In this document: positions 53,078-61,338 of the stretch, in pieces
Position numbering within the stretch: position 1 is the stretch's first letter
Layout: every line of letters starts with the position of its first letter
Assembly: GCF_039710355.1 (NCBI RefSeq)
Contig: NZ_JBDKWZ010000006.1
Coordinates: 186,001-250,000, forward strand
Direction of reading: 5' to 3'
Length of the DNA stretch: 64,000 nucleotides
Origin: Rapidithrix thailandica
GTDB taxonomy: Bacteria; Bacteroidota; Bacteroidia; Cytophagales; Flammeovirgaceae
Program-made: the position numbers and the translations under genes
Notes under the pieces: model-generated
What the model was told of the DNA's origin: nothing
What the model saw: the letters and a program-made list of their open reading frames with translations, nothing else
Databases searched by the model: none

Positions 53078-53829
53078 AGTACACAATAGGAAACAGAGAA
53101 ATACAAAAAGGTATTTATAGCTACAAATACAATCATTCTACTGTGGCTCTATGTATCTACTGCGGTTTTAAAAACTTGAACCACATAGTACACAATAGGA
53201 AACAGAGAAATACAAAAAGACATTGATAGCTACAAATACAATCATTCTACTGTGGCTCTATGTGCCTACTGTGGTTTTAAAAACTTGAACCACATAGTAC
53301 ACAATAGAAAACAGAGAAATACAAAAAGACATTGATAGCTACAAATACAATCATTCTACTGTGGCTCTATGTATCTACTGCGGTTTTAAAAACTTGAACC
53401 ACATAGTACACAATAGAAAACAGAGAAATACAAAAAGACATTGATAGCTACAAACACAATCATTCTACTGTGGCTCTATGTATCTACTGTGGTTAAAAAA
53501 AGTACTGAACCACATAGTACACAATAGGAAACAGAGAAATACAAAAAGACATTGATAGCTACAAACACAATCATTCTACTGTGGCTCTATGTGCCTACTG
53601 TGGTTTTAAAAACTTGAACCACATAGTACACAATAGAAAACAGAGAAATACAAAAAGACATTGATAGCTACAAACACAATCATTCTACTGTGGCTCTATG
53701 TATCTACTGTGGTTAAAAAAAGTACTGAACCACATAGTACACAATAGGAAACAGAGAAATACAAAAAGACATTGATAGCTACAAATACAATCACCTGTGG
53801 CTTTATGTGCCTACTGTGGTTTTAAAAGT
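53069..53829. repeat. Seven tandem copies of a 109-111-bp palindromic unit
   Basis: Units start at 53069, 53178, 53287, 53396, 53507, 53616 and 53727 with GAACCACATAGTACACAATA. Each ends with CTACTGTGGTT followed by either TTAAAAACTT (109-bp units) or AAAAAAAGTACT (111-bp units). Within a unit AACCACATAG and CTACTGTGGTT, plus CACAATAG and CTCTATGTG, are inverted, so each unit can fold into a long hairpin. Units are almost identical; the two tail types alternate from unit 4 on, which suggests dimer duplication. The last unit has a small deletion. There are no unique spacers. Confidence 0.92.
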
Positions 53830-53868
53830 AATGTCCAACAGGCAAATGGTTGAACATTGCTTTTATCA

Positions 53869-54360
53869 TTACCCTTGATAAATATACCTTTCTTCATCTA
53901 TACCGTCCACTATTTTTGACTCCAGAAAACTGAAATTCAATTTCTTAATAATCTTCTCAGAGGCAACATTTTCTTTTTCAAACACGGCATAAATAGGCCT
54001 GAAATCCGTTTCTTTCAGAGCAAATTCAAGTACTTTATGCGCCACTTCATAGGCATAGCCTTTCCTACGGTGAGCACTGCTGATCATCCAGCCGATTTGA
54101 ACCTGGTTTGTTTTGGGAATAGGTGTTAAATTGACTCCTCCAATCAAGCTGGATGTTTCCAGATTCCTCGCCACCCAATAATACCCTTTCCCGGAGGCAA
54201 TTTCTTGCTGTTTCAGGCTCAAGTACTCCTTGTATTGCTCTCTGGTTTTATTTTCCAGGTGTTTGATGTATTGAAAGGCCCCTGGCTCTTCAAACATAGT
54301 CAATAAGTCCTCATAATCCGCCTCAGTCAATAAATTAAGCTTCGTTCTTTGTGTTTTCAT
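53869..54360 (-). CDS. GNAT acetyltransferase (RimJ/RimL type)
   Basis: 163 residues. The GNAT core shows QIGWMISSAHRRKGYAYEVA, where RRKGYA is the acetyl-CoA pyrophosphate loop, followed by PIYAVFEKENVASEKIIKKL, typical of RimJ/RimL-like ribosomal-protein or small-molecule N-acetyltransferases. It ends 40 bp from the tandem repeat array and starts 22 bp after the YiiX-like gene, so it is probably the last gene of that operon. Confidence 0.88.
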   Translation of the reverse strand: MKTQRTKLNLLTEADYEDLLTMFEEPGAFQYIKHLENKTREQYKEYLSLKQQEIASGKGYYWVARNLETSSLIGGVNLTPIPKTNQVQIGWMISSAHRRKGYAYEVAHKVLEFALKETDFRPIYAVFEKENVASEKIIKKLNFSFLESKIVDGIDEERYIYQG

Positions 54361-54382
54361 GCGTTATGGTTTAAATAAGTGA

Positions 54383-55054
54383 TTAATCGCTTCCAATCGT
54401 TTCGAGTTGCTTGGAGTCAAAAATAGCTGCCGGAGAAATGACCTCTTCATTCAGGGGAAGCGTTTCCCCATACCGTTCTTTCAATTTTTGGCGGACTATG
54501 GTAGAGCTCAAATCAAAATCCCGGAGCTTTTCCAATTTCCCTAGTTCAATGCCTGCACCTTCTTTATAGATTTTCCAAACTAATTCGGAACAATAAATTT
54601 TTTCATCTGACCATTCAAAGTAAATATCGTAATCCTTGCCCTTGTACTTTGTGCCTGCCATCTTCATTTTCGACAAAGTTTCCGGGGTTAAAATCCGCTT
54701 GGCATTTTTAAGTCTTTTGATCACATAATGCCCTTGCTCACCTCGCTGTATCCATTCCTTTAAAGCGGTCAGTTTGACCGGTTGCACCGCTTCATATACC
54801 CCCCATTGCTCTCCTTGTTTATAGAGAATTCCCATATGGCTGTATCGGGATTTCGTTGCCAATTGGATCGCCTTACTCTGATTCGACCCAGACGTCTGAA
54901 AGATAATATCCCCTTCTTGTAAAGAACCGGACATAAAGGTTTCCACCCGTTTTTGAGCAGTAATCGTTTGCGTCTTTTTCCTTATCTCTTTCCAGTAAAA
55001 AACGGTAAGTAAAAGCCCACTGACCACTACAATAAAAACTACTTTCTTAAACAT
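54383..55054 (-). CDS. YiiX-like permuted papain-fold hydrolase, membrane-anchored
   Basis: 223 residues. An N-terminal hydrophobic helix (VVFIVVVSGLLLTVFYW) is followed by a permuted NlpC/P60-type domain. GDIIFQTSG opens it, the catalytic histidine is in SRYSHMGILY and the cysteine in IYCSELVWKIY. YiiX/YebB-like enzymes are thought to act on peptides or lipids at the envelope. It starts 11 bp after the RidA-like gene and precedes the GNAT gene, giving a three-gene operon. The substrate is unknown. Confidence 0.85.
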   Translation of the reverse strand: MFKKVVFIVVVSGLLLTVFYWKEIRKKTQTITAQKRVETFMSGSLQEGDIIFQTSGSNQSKAIQLATKSRYSHMGILYKQGEQWGVYEAVQPVKLTALKEWIQRGEQGHYVIKRLKNAKRILTPETLSKMKMAGTKYKGKDYDIYFEWSDEKIYCSELVWKIYKEGAGIELGKLEKLRDFDLSSTIVRQKLKERYGETLPLNEEVISPAAIFDSKQLETIGSD

Positions 55055-55065
55055 TGAGAAAAAAC

Positions 55066-55524
55066 TTATTGATGGATTGTAAAGGAACTTGTAAGGCCCA
55101 CCGAAAAATTCCGGGGTAACTTATCCACTCCAAAAATAGCCCTGGAATGGGTCCCTTTCTCCTCCAACACTTTCACAAACGTATCCGAAGCACCATTGAC
55201 CACCAAAGGCGAATCGTCCCATCCTTCTCCAGCCTGAAAATAAGCATCGATATGGTTAAGCCCAAGCACCTTCTCAAACCCCACTTTCGCATGGACTTGT
55301 GCGATCACATTCAGCGCGCAAAGTTCCATGGCTTTATAACCGTCCTCGGTACTGAGTTTCATTCCCAACTTCCCTTGGTAGAAATACTCTTCATTGAGGA
55401 TTGGAAATTGAATCGCTACATAGGCGATAATTCCCCTGATATTCACAGATACATAATTCCCACCGGGAGTAGATACCTGGGGGAGCGTCAACCCCAACGC
55501 ATTAAGCCTTTCTTCCAGTTGCAT
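55066..55524 (-). CDS. RidA-family protein
   Basis: 152 residues of the YjgF/YER057c/UK114 family, in the longer subgroup (LNALGLTLPQVSTPGGNYVS at the start, VNGASDTFVKVLEEKGTHSR and the hydrophobic end near the family signature). The arginine of the archetypal active site appears as SRAIFGVDKLPRN, a weak match, so enamine/imine deaminase activity is likely but not certain. First gene of the RidA-YiiX-GNAT cluster. Confidence 0.85.
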   Translation of the reverse strand: MQLEERLNALGLTLPQVSTPGGNYVSVNIRGIIAYVAIQFPILNEEYFYQGKLGMKLSTEDGYKAMELCALNVIAQVHAKVGFEKVLGLNHIDAYFQAGEGWDDSPLVVNGASDTFVKVLEEKGTHSRAIFGVDKLPRNFSVGLTSSFTIHQ

Positions 55525-55572
55525 TTCTGTTATAGAATTTATGATATTGTTCTGTTCTTCCTTACTCTCTTT

Positions 55573-55625
55573 AGTTGGTGAATGAGTGAGTTGGTGAATG
55601 AGTGAAATGATGAATGAGTGAGTTT
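55573..55625. repeat. Short tandem repeat of a 16-bp unit
   Basis: AGTTGGTGAATGAGTG occurs twice in full, then as AAATGATGAATGAGTG, then begins again (AGTTT). The phrase GTTGGTGAA is also inverted as TTTCACCAAC at the end of the next gene (55677-55686), so the block may be part of a hairpin upstream of the RidA gene. Confidence 0.7.
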
Positions 55626-55674
55626 GAAGTTTTTAATTTAAAGCTTACTTACTCCTCACTATTTCACACTATCC

Positions 55675-56184
55675 CTATTTCACCAACTGATTATCATCCA
55701 ATCGCTTTTGCATTACCGTATCCCGTTCATCTGACGAAACTTTTTCAAAGCCCATTTTCTCCACCAGGCGTATGGCTTTCAGGTTCCGGGTTTTGGTGTA
55801 GCCTAGCATTTTTTTCACCTTCAGGTTTTCTTTGGCCACCCCGATAAGTAATTCAAAAGCAGTTTGCATAATACCCTGCCCCCAATACTCCGGTAAGAGC
55901 GCCCCTCCAATCAAGATTTCCGCGTTGTCTTTGTCCCAGTGATGAAGCGCGCAATCTCCTATTGCTTTGTCGGGGGCATCTACTAACCGTACCGTCCAAA
56001 TGTATTCACAGGCAGAAATAATCCGTTTGGTAAATTGCTGAGGGCTTTCCCCTTCCAACACCGGTAGTTCATCATAGTTCTTTAACAACTCCGGCTGAGA
56101 ATACAGGTTGTATTGAAAATTTGCATCGGCTTCGGTCATTTTTTTCAAAAGGACATTCCCGTTCGTCAATATATCCGTTTTCAT
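55675..56184 (-). CDS. GNAT acetyltransferase
   Basis: 169 residues of the RimJ/RimL-like acetyltransferase_3 type: GNVLLKKMTEADANFQYNLY at the start, IGGALLPEYWGQGIMQTAFE with the acetyl-CoA loop GQGI, and TKTRNLKAIRLVEKMGFEKV near the end. The two residues before the loop differ from the standard Q/R-x-x-G-x-G/A pattern only mildly. It lies 86 bp downstream of a membrane-protein gene in the same orientation. Confidence 0.86.
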   Translation of the reverse strand: MKTDILTNGNVLLKKMTEADANFQYNLYSQPELLKNYDELPVLEGESPQQFTKRIISACEYIWTVRLVDAPDKAIGDCALHHWDKDNAEILIGGALLPEYWGQGIMQTAFELLIGVAKENLKVKKMLGYTKTRNLKAIRLVEKMGFEKVSSDERDTVMQKRLDDNQLVK

Positions 56185-56270
56185 GGTATTGTGTAATTCT
56201 TTCTAATACGTAATTCATATTGGGACCTGCTTTAAATGACAAGGCTTCCGGTTTTTGAACCAATTGGTCT

Positions 56271-56729
56271 TTATTTTTTTGATTTAAATATCTTGTAGCC
56301 ACTGAGGGTAACGATCCCTCCACAAAATACCACCAATCCCCAAAGGATCCACTTTACCGTACTAAACTGACTTTGAATATCTTCCAAAGAAGCGTTTTGT
56401 TTTTCAAGCAAGAGATTTTCATATCCTTGTATCCAGCTCAGGCATTTGATCAAACCTACCAACAACACCAAGACGATAGAAGTGAGAATCATATTCACAT
56501 TTCTGTTTTCAAGGTTGAAATAAATCCCCCGGATCAAATAGGTAAAAATCATCAAACCTCCGAACAATATGATTATTAAAAGCAATTTCGGAAATACAAA
56601 GTAAGTGTTTTGCAACTGTACCTCCATGGGTTCCCCGTCAAACAGAGCGGTTCCAAACAGAAGCACCCCCACCAACATGGTCAACACTACGCCTCCGGCT
56701 ATCCAATAAAGCTCTTTTAGTAATTTCAT
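56271..56729 (-). CDS. Four-helix membrane protein encoded after a serine hydrolase
   Basis: 152 residues, four predicted transmembrane helices (WIAGGVVLTMLVGVLLFG, LLLIIILFGGLMIFTYLI, MILTSIVLVLLVGLIKCL, WILWGLVVFCGGIVTLSG) with a short lysine-rich end (KIFKSKK). The loop between helices 3 and 4 is predicted helical and polar. It starts 13 bp after the serine hydrolase stop, so the two genes form an operon. No family recognised. Confidence 0.65.
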   Translation of the reverse strand: MKLLKELYWIAGGVVLTMLVGVLLFGTALFDGEPMEVQLQNTYFVFPKLLLIIILFGGLMIFTYLIRGIYFNLENRNVNMILTSIVLVLLVGLIKCLSWIQGYENLLLEKQNASLEDIQSQFSTVKWILWGLVVFCGGIVTLSGYKIFKSKK

Positions 56730-56742
56730 AGTTAAGTCGTTA

Positions 56743-57879
56743 TCAATTGTACACTCCCTGCAAAACTCTCAATTCATGGAAATTTTCAATATCCTGATTG
56801 GACAAGATTATAATCGTCAATTGCTTGTCAATACACCGGGTCAACCGTGAACGGATACCGGGATGCCCGCCTGCATGCTCTACAATTTTCGAGTCGATTC
56901 CATACTTTTTTCCGTCAAACAGCATCCATCCCAACCCGTAGTCAGTACCCCAGGCTTTGGCTAAGGTTCCGTCATTAAGTTTGGTAGGGGTAAACGCCAC
57001 GTCCAATGTCTCTTTCGAAAACATTTTAGAAGAATACAATAGTTGGTCCCATTTCAGTAGGTCACGGGCCGTAGACACCACCGAACCATCTCCGTAAAAA
57101 CCGCCTAACCAATACACAAATTCATTCGCAGGCACTAAGTGTGCCGGGATCATTTGATCCTGACCGGGCTCATAAGTATAGCCCATCGCCAACTGTTTTT
57201 TCTCAATATTCCGGATGTCGGTGCCCAGTTCGGCAGAAGTACCCTTCATTCCTGCAGGAGCAAACAAGGCTTTTTTCATAAACTTGTCAAAGCGCTTTCC
57301 ACTTACTTCTTCAATCACCAGCGCCAACAGACAATAACCAATATCACAGTACTCCCAACGCTCGCCCGGTGCTGCCTGAGACGGGTACTTTCCGGAGGCG
57401 AGCATTTTTAGCATTTGTGCATTTCCATTGACTTGCGATTTGTCCAAGTCGGGAATCATCGAGTTGACAAAATTTGGCAAACCGGAGGTGTGGTTCATCA
57501 AATGTTTTAAGGTGATGCCCGGGTAGGGCAATTCCGGGAAATATTTCTGCAAGGAATCGTCTATGGAAAGTTTCCCCTTTTGTTGTAAATAGAGAATGCC
57601 GAAGCTGGTAAACTGCTTGGACAAGGAGGCAATTTGAAAGTGAGTACTTTGAGTAAAAGGTGTTTTCTCTTCAAAGTTGGCATATCCGTAGCTTTTTTCA
57701 AAAAACACTTCTCCTCGATGTGCTACCAATACCTGTCCGTTAAAGCGGTGCGCTTGGTGGTAGGCCGTAAATACCGAATCGATATAGGCAGTATTAAAAC
57801 TTTGGGCCTGGAGAAAAGAACCTCCTAGCAACAGATACATCGAAAGGGTTAGTATACGGGAAAGTTTCAATCTGATCAT
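56743..57879 (-). CDS. Secreted serine hydrolase of the beta-lactamase family
   Basis: 378 residues. Signal peptide (ILTLSMYLLLGGSFLQAQS), then a class C-like domain: the SxxK motif in FQIASLSKQFTSFG, the YxN-type motif as YCDIGYCLLALVIEE (aspartate in place of serine before I), and HAGGHPGIRSRL for the third box. The serine and lysine are intact. Probably an esterase, D-aminopeptidase or cell-wall-related peptidase. It heads a two-gene operon with the membrane protein at 56271. Confidence 0.88.
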   Translation of the reverse strand: MIRLKLSRILTLSMYLLLGGSFLQAQSFNTAYIDSVFTAYHQAHRFNGQVLVAHRGEVFFEKSYGYANFEEKTPFTQSTHFQIASLSKQFTSFGILYLQQKGKLSIDDSLQKYFPELPYPGITLKHLMNHTSGLPNFVNSMIPDLDKSQVNGNAQMLKMLASGKYPSQAAPGERWEYCDIGYCLLALVIEEVSGKRFDKFMKKALFAPAGMKGTSAELGTDIRNIEKKQLAMGYTYEPGQDQMIPAHLVPANEFVYWLGGFYGDGSVVSTARDLLKWDQLLYSSKMFSKETLDVAFTPTKLNDGTLAKAWGTDYGLGWMLFDGKKYGIDSKIVEHAGGHPGIRSRLTRCIDKQLTIIILSNQDIENFHELRVLQGVYN

Positions 57880-57928
57880 TTTCTGTTCTTAAGTTGATAC
57901 TTGTTACTTACAATTACAAGTGCTTGAA

Positions 57929-58096
57929 TTACACTTTTTCGAAATATTGGTAACCGATGGTTTTCACTGCTTTTGCCACCGCTTCCGTTTGCTCTTCAGG
58001 CAGAGATTGAAGAGCACCGGGCCCCTTCCCTTCAGGCTCTTTATATTCTTGAGCTTTTCCCTTTTTCCGATTTTTAAAAAAGTCGAACAATCCCAT
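57929..58096 (-). CDS. Small soluble protein of unknown function
   Basis: 55 residues from the ATG at 58094-58096 (MGLFDFFKNRKKGKAQEYKE; an ATG two codons earlier is also possible). The frame stays open 44 codons further upstream, but that part has no protein-like character. The protein is basic at the start, then acidic, ending KAVKTIGYQYFEKV. Small proteins beginning MGLFDFF are common, but I cannot assign a family. Confidence 0.45.
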   Translation of the reverse strand: MGLFDFFKNRKKGKAQEYKEPEGKGPGALQSLPEEQTEAVAKAVKTIGYQYFEKV

Positions 58097-58326
58097 TTTC
58101 ATTGAATTTTGCGAATTGTCAAAGCTAGTTAAATCCATGAGATTATCACAACCACTCATCCAATCCCCACAGACACTTATCAAATTTTTCTGTGACGGGC
58201 TGTTGAATTTCCCAAAACGGATTGGCATTCAAGGAAAATTAAAAAGTAGGCGAGTGCAAAACGGCAAACAACCGGGGGACTATATAAAGCGGCAACTTTT
58301 AACAATGGACGGGAGCATATGTAGTC

Positions 58327-58369
58327 AAAAAAAGGACAGGGTAGTTTCGCAACTATTCTGTCCTTTTTT
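58327..58369 (-). terminator. Terminator downstream of the frameshifted lipoprotein gene
   Basis: GGACAG and CTGTCC, with an inner GTAGTT/AACTAT pairing, and A and T runs on both sides. It lies 17 bp past the stop at 58386 of the second frame, which supports that stop as the original gene end. Confidence 0.8.
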
Positions 58370-58385
58370 CATCAAAAGCGCTACA

Positions 58386-59320
58386 TCAAAGAAGCTTTCC
58401 GGTTGATTCCATATTTTCCAAATGAGTTTCAACCGTTATATGAAATGTAACAGAAACGTCTCCTTGACGCGTTTCAACTTTTTCCCTACTACTCGACTGC
58501 ATTTGAAGCTCACTACTTTCTATCTTTCCCTTGACCGTATCAATTTGGCTTATCGTTTTGACCTCACTAAGTCCGGACCGTGTTCCCTTGTATCCGATTT
58601 TATTTTGAGAATAGGTATCGAAAAATGAAGAGAATCCGGCCCTACCACAGTGCTTTGTTTTGCTTCAGGTTTGAAATCTCCCTTCGGAAACTCAAAGATA
58701 TTTTCAAATACACTCAAAAGGTACTTAGGGGCCAAATGCATTTTTATTTCTTCAGCGGGGTTATAGGGAGTCGAAGTCTCCAACTCTTCCCAGGAAAGAT
58801 TGAACTCGGGAATTTCCAAGGTTCCGCTATCATTTTTCACAACCCGAAACACAAACCCTTTCATTTTCTTAAGTTTTTTCAAGGCTTCTTCAAGCTCATT
58901 CCGTCCTTTTTCCGATATGCCAAATCCTGTTCCCGGCCATTCACTGACAATCTCCACGGAATCCATATCGGTATCAAAAGCATAATGGAGAATGGAAGCA
59001 GGAAAGTCGTATTTCATTCGTAAAATCTCCACTTTATACCCCTTGGGTTCAGGAGTCACCCGCCATTCCATCACACAATGAGCCTTTTGAGTTAGCCCTG
59101 TTGGGTTCATTACCGTTTCGCTTTTTACCGTCACATTTTTTTCCAGATAATAGTCGGTTGACTCGTTTTTCAAGGCCCCGACCGTATAGATAAGTTCTTT
59201 TTCTTGAGCTTCTTCAGGTGAGCTACATCCTATTCCAATAACCCCTATCAAACCGAGCAGTCCAAGTTTACCCAATGCATAGGAAGTCCTCTTGGATTTA
59301 ATGTCCGTTTTATTCCACAT
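58386..59320 (-). pseudogene. Frameshifted lipoprotein gene of unknown family
   Basis: The first frame (59320-58550) gives 256 residues with a lipoprotein signal (LGLLGLIGVIGIGCSS) and a soluble domain, but it stops at 58550 right after VRSKR. In the next frame the sequence continues convincingly as ISQIDTVKGKIESSELQMQS and GDVSVTFHITVETHLENMES to a stop at 58386-58388, 17 bp before a terminator. A single-base loss in the AAAA run at 58555-58558, or a nearby indel, explains this. The intact product would have about 310 residues. It may be a real mutation or a sequencing error. Confidence 0.65.
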
Positions 59321-59524
59321 AACAAATAAAATAGTTAATTGTATGCATTTAAAAACAAGGTATTGTGATCAAAAACCTTCTTTTTCCTCTTATAAAGCGG
59401 GCAAAAATACACAAATTCACCTAAGCCCCTAATATCATTGAAATTAAAATCATCAGCAACGGTACAGGCTAGATGTAGCCCACAGAAAAACAACAGCTTA
59501 TCAGCTTATACTGCAAGCCGTTAC

Positions 59525-59847
59525 ATGAACATACCACCTGCTTCCCTCTGCGATTCCAAAGATCCGAAAAAAGTATTGGCAACCTTCTTCCCTTCAAAAA
59601 ACCTCTGAGGAAGAGTTAACCGTACAGATAAACGGTTATCAAGCAAAGCTCGTCTCTATCAATAAAGTGAATGAGTACTACAAGAGGAAATGGCAGTTTA
59701 CCTCATTCAGGTGCTAAAACGGACCACGAAAAGACCAATCCATCGGAGTTAGCGAAGGGCTATGACAAAATCTCAATTACTTTACATTCTCAAGAAACGG
59801 ATGAATTGGGTAAAGCTGAATATTTTGTCCGGAAAACAGAAAAATAA
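59525..59847 (+). pseudogene. Decayed gene remnant in three frames
   Basis: Three protein-like pieces follow each other in different frames: MNIPPASLCDSKDPKKVLAT and on to a stop near 59606; EEELTVQINGYQAKLVSINK followed by VNEYYKRKWQF, ending at 59717; and TNPSELAKGYDKISITLHSQ followed by ETDELGKAEYFVRKTEK, stopping at 59845-59847. Together they look like one gene with at least two frameshifts. I do not recognise the family. Confidence 0.4.
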
Positions 59848-59878
59848 CACCTATTTTTCTTTCAGTTCGACTTTTATC

Positions 59879-59957
59879 TTAGAGCATTTGCGGGTGGCCG
59901 CCCCTTTGGTCGTAAACATTCTCAGTTTAGGATTTTCGAATAGTGCGCGGAGATTCC
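59879..59957 (-). repeat. MITE-like dispersed repeat, copy E (partial, inverted)
   Basis: On the minus strand CCTAAACTGAGAATGTTTAC and ACCAAAGGGGCGGCCACCC align with the interior of copy D (CCTAAAACTGAAAATTTTCA, ACTAAAGGGGCGCACCC). The outer GCATGTTTAAA end is missing or diverged. It is a worn, incomplete copy. Confidence 0.45.
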
Positions 59958-60067
59958 TGAAAAAGCTGATAAAAGGCAATCGGCTAATCGACCGGAATTC
60001 TTCTTTTTTGCTCAAAACCAACTGAAATAGGTATATATTTTAATACATTAAACAAATAAATGTACAA

Positions 60068-60520
60068 ATGAAAGCCTTCTTTACAGAACTCTTTCAATAC
60101 AACCATCATTACGATCAAGAGCTCATCGTCATTCTGACAAAAAACCCTGAGAAAGCGTCCGAAAAAAGCATCCGGCTCTTAAGCCATATTCCGAATGTGC
60201 ATAAAATATGGCTTCACAAAATTCAAACGAACCCACTGGCATCGGACCCATGGAAGGAGCGATCCATACATGAGTTGGAAGAGCTGAATAAGGAAAATTA
60301 TGAAAGCACTCTACAGACCCTCAATACAATTGATTTAGAGCAACTTATTCAATATTCCACCTTTAGCGGACAGGCGTTCAATCACAGTGTCCGTGATATT
60401 TTATTTCAAGCGATTAATCATTCCACTTATCATCGCGGACAAATCGCAACGGAGATCCGGCTAAGCGGGCTAGAGCCCCCTTTGACAGATTATATTTACT
60501 ACAAAATGACACAAAAGTGA
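60068..60520 (+). CDS. DinB family protein
   Basis: 150 residues of the DinB/YfiT-like four-helix bundle. The metal-ligand histidines are visible in HIPNVHKIWLHKI and in the C-terminal NHSTYHRGQIATEI. It begins MKAFFTELFQYNHHYDQELI, typical for the family. These proteins bind a divalent metal and may act in thiol transfer or damage response. It is not closely similar to the DinB_2 protein at 52538. Confidence 0.88.
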   Translation: MKAFFTELFQYNHHYDQELIVILTKNPEKASEKSIRLLSHIPNVHKIWLHKIQTNPLASDPWKERSIHELEELNKENYESTLQTLNTIDLEQLIQYSTFSGQAFNHSVRDILFQAINHSTYHRGQIATEIRLSGLEPPLTDYIYYKMTQK

Positions 60521-60603
60521 TCAGAGATAGGCTTACCCATTTGCCATTCAAAAACGTACATGAATATACACTGGTAAATAGCAACTAAAAAAACAACTCG
60601 CTT

Positions 60604-60837
60604 ATGGAATACATGGGTTTCGGAATGGACAAGGAGGCTTATTCACGGAAGCCTAGGGAATCATTTAAAAAATTCAAGGAACTGTATGGCAATGACAAAC
60701 TTAACATCAAACGCAACAAAATTGCGGATTCCAAAGAATTTGGCTCCTATGAATTGATACGAACAGCCCAAGAGGTTAAGGAGTCTAAAAACTTGACCCT
60801 AGTTACAGAAAACACGTATTTGCAAAGGATTAAATAA
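60604..60837 (+). CDS. Small basic protein of unknown function
   Basis: 77 residues, basic, beginning MEYMGFGMDKEAYSRKPRES and ending NLTLVTENTYLQRIK. The GFGMDKEAYSRKPR-type start resembles short conserved Bacteroidota proteins I have a faint memory of, but I cannot name the family. It has no signal peptide or membrane helix. Located 83 bp after the DinB gene. Confidence 0.5.
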   Translation: MEYMGFGMDKEAYSRKPRESFKKFKELYGNDKLNIKRNKIADSKEFGSYELIRTAQEVKESKNLTLVTENTYLQRIK

Positions 60838-60996
60838 GGATAATGAATACATTGTCTTCAAAAGAAAATTCACAGTAAGAGATACGTACAAAATAACAAA
60901 TTCAACTCACAGATAAGCGATCTCCAAAAAATGTCCTCTTCATGTCCCTTTTTCAAACTTTCAATCGTCACAAGGGCAAACAAAAAATAATCAACA

Positions 60997-61338
60997 ATGA
61001 AAGAATTTGCATTAATTTTCAGATTAAACGATGTTGCCGACTTTAAGCCTTCTCCCGAACAAATGCAGGAAAGAATGAATTGGTTGGGCAGCATTGCCGC
61101 ACAAAACAAGCTTTCGGACAAGGGGAATACGCTTTTGCCCATGCCCGGAACTGCCAAAGTAGTGAAACCGGACAATCTCGTCACTGATGGCCCTTTCACG
61201 GAAATCAAGGAGTTTATCAGCGGGTATGTGGTGGTAAAAGCAGAAAACATCGAAGAAGCCGTGGAAATGGCCAAAGGAAATCCCATTTTCAAAATTGGTG
61301 GCAACATTGAAGTCAGAGAGGTATTAAAGCGGGATTGA
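60997..61338 (+). CDS. YCII/DGPF-domain protein, partner of ECF42 sigma
   Basis: 113 residues of the YCII-related superfamily with the defining DGPF motif in NLVTDGPFTEIKEFISGYVV. DGPF proteins are encoded next to ECF42 sigma factors and are thought to take part in their regulation, though the mechanism is open. Its stop TGA overlaps the sigma start ATG by one base (TGATG), showing translational coupling. Confidence 0.9.
   Translation: MKEFALIFRLNDVADFKPSPEQMQERMNWLGSIAAQNKLSDKGNTLLPMPGTAKVVKPDNLVTDGPFTEIKEFISGYVVVKAENIEEAVEMAKGNPIFKIGGNIEVREVLKRD

Larger units (their letters stand above)
59321..60067. other. Gene-poor region holding coding debris and a repeat copy
   Basis: Nothing is seen in 59321-59520 apart from AT-rich sequence. 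A decayed gene follows (59525-59847) and then repeat copy E (59879-59957). The 87-codon open frame at 59762-60025 runs across both and is out of frame with the debris, so it is not a gene. Confidence 0.45.

Noticed and set aside
53069..53829. The tandem array as a CRISPR array
   Set aside because: Units are about 109 bp and almost identical over their whole length, with no unique spacers, and no cas gene is present.
59762..60025. An 87-codon frame upstream of the DinB gene
   Set aside because: It is out of frame with the protein-like debris at 59525-59847 and crosses repeat copy E.
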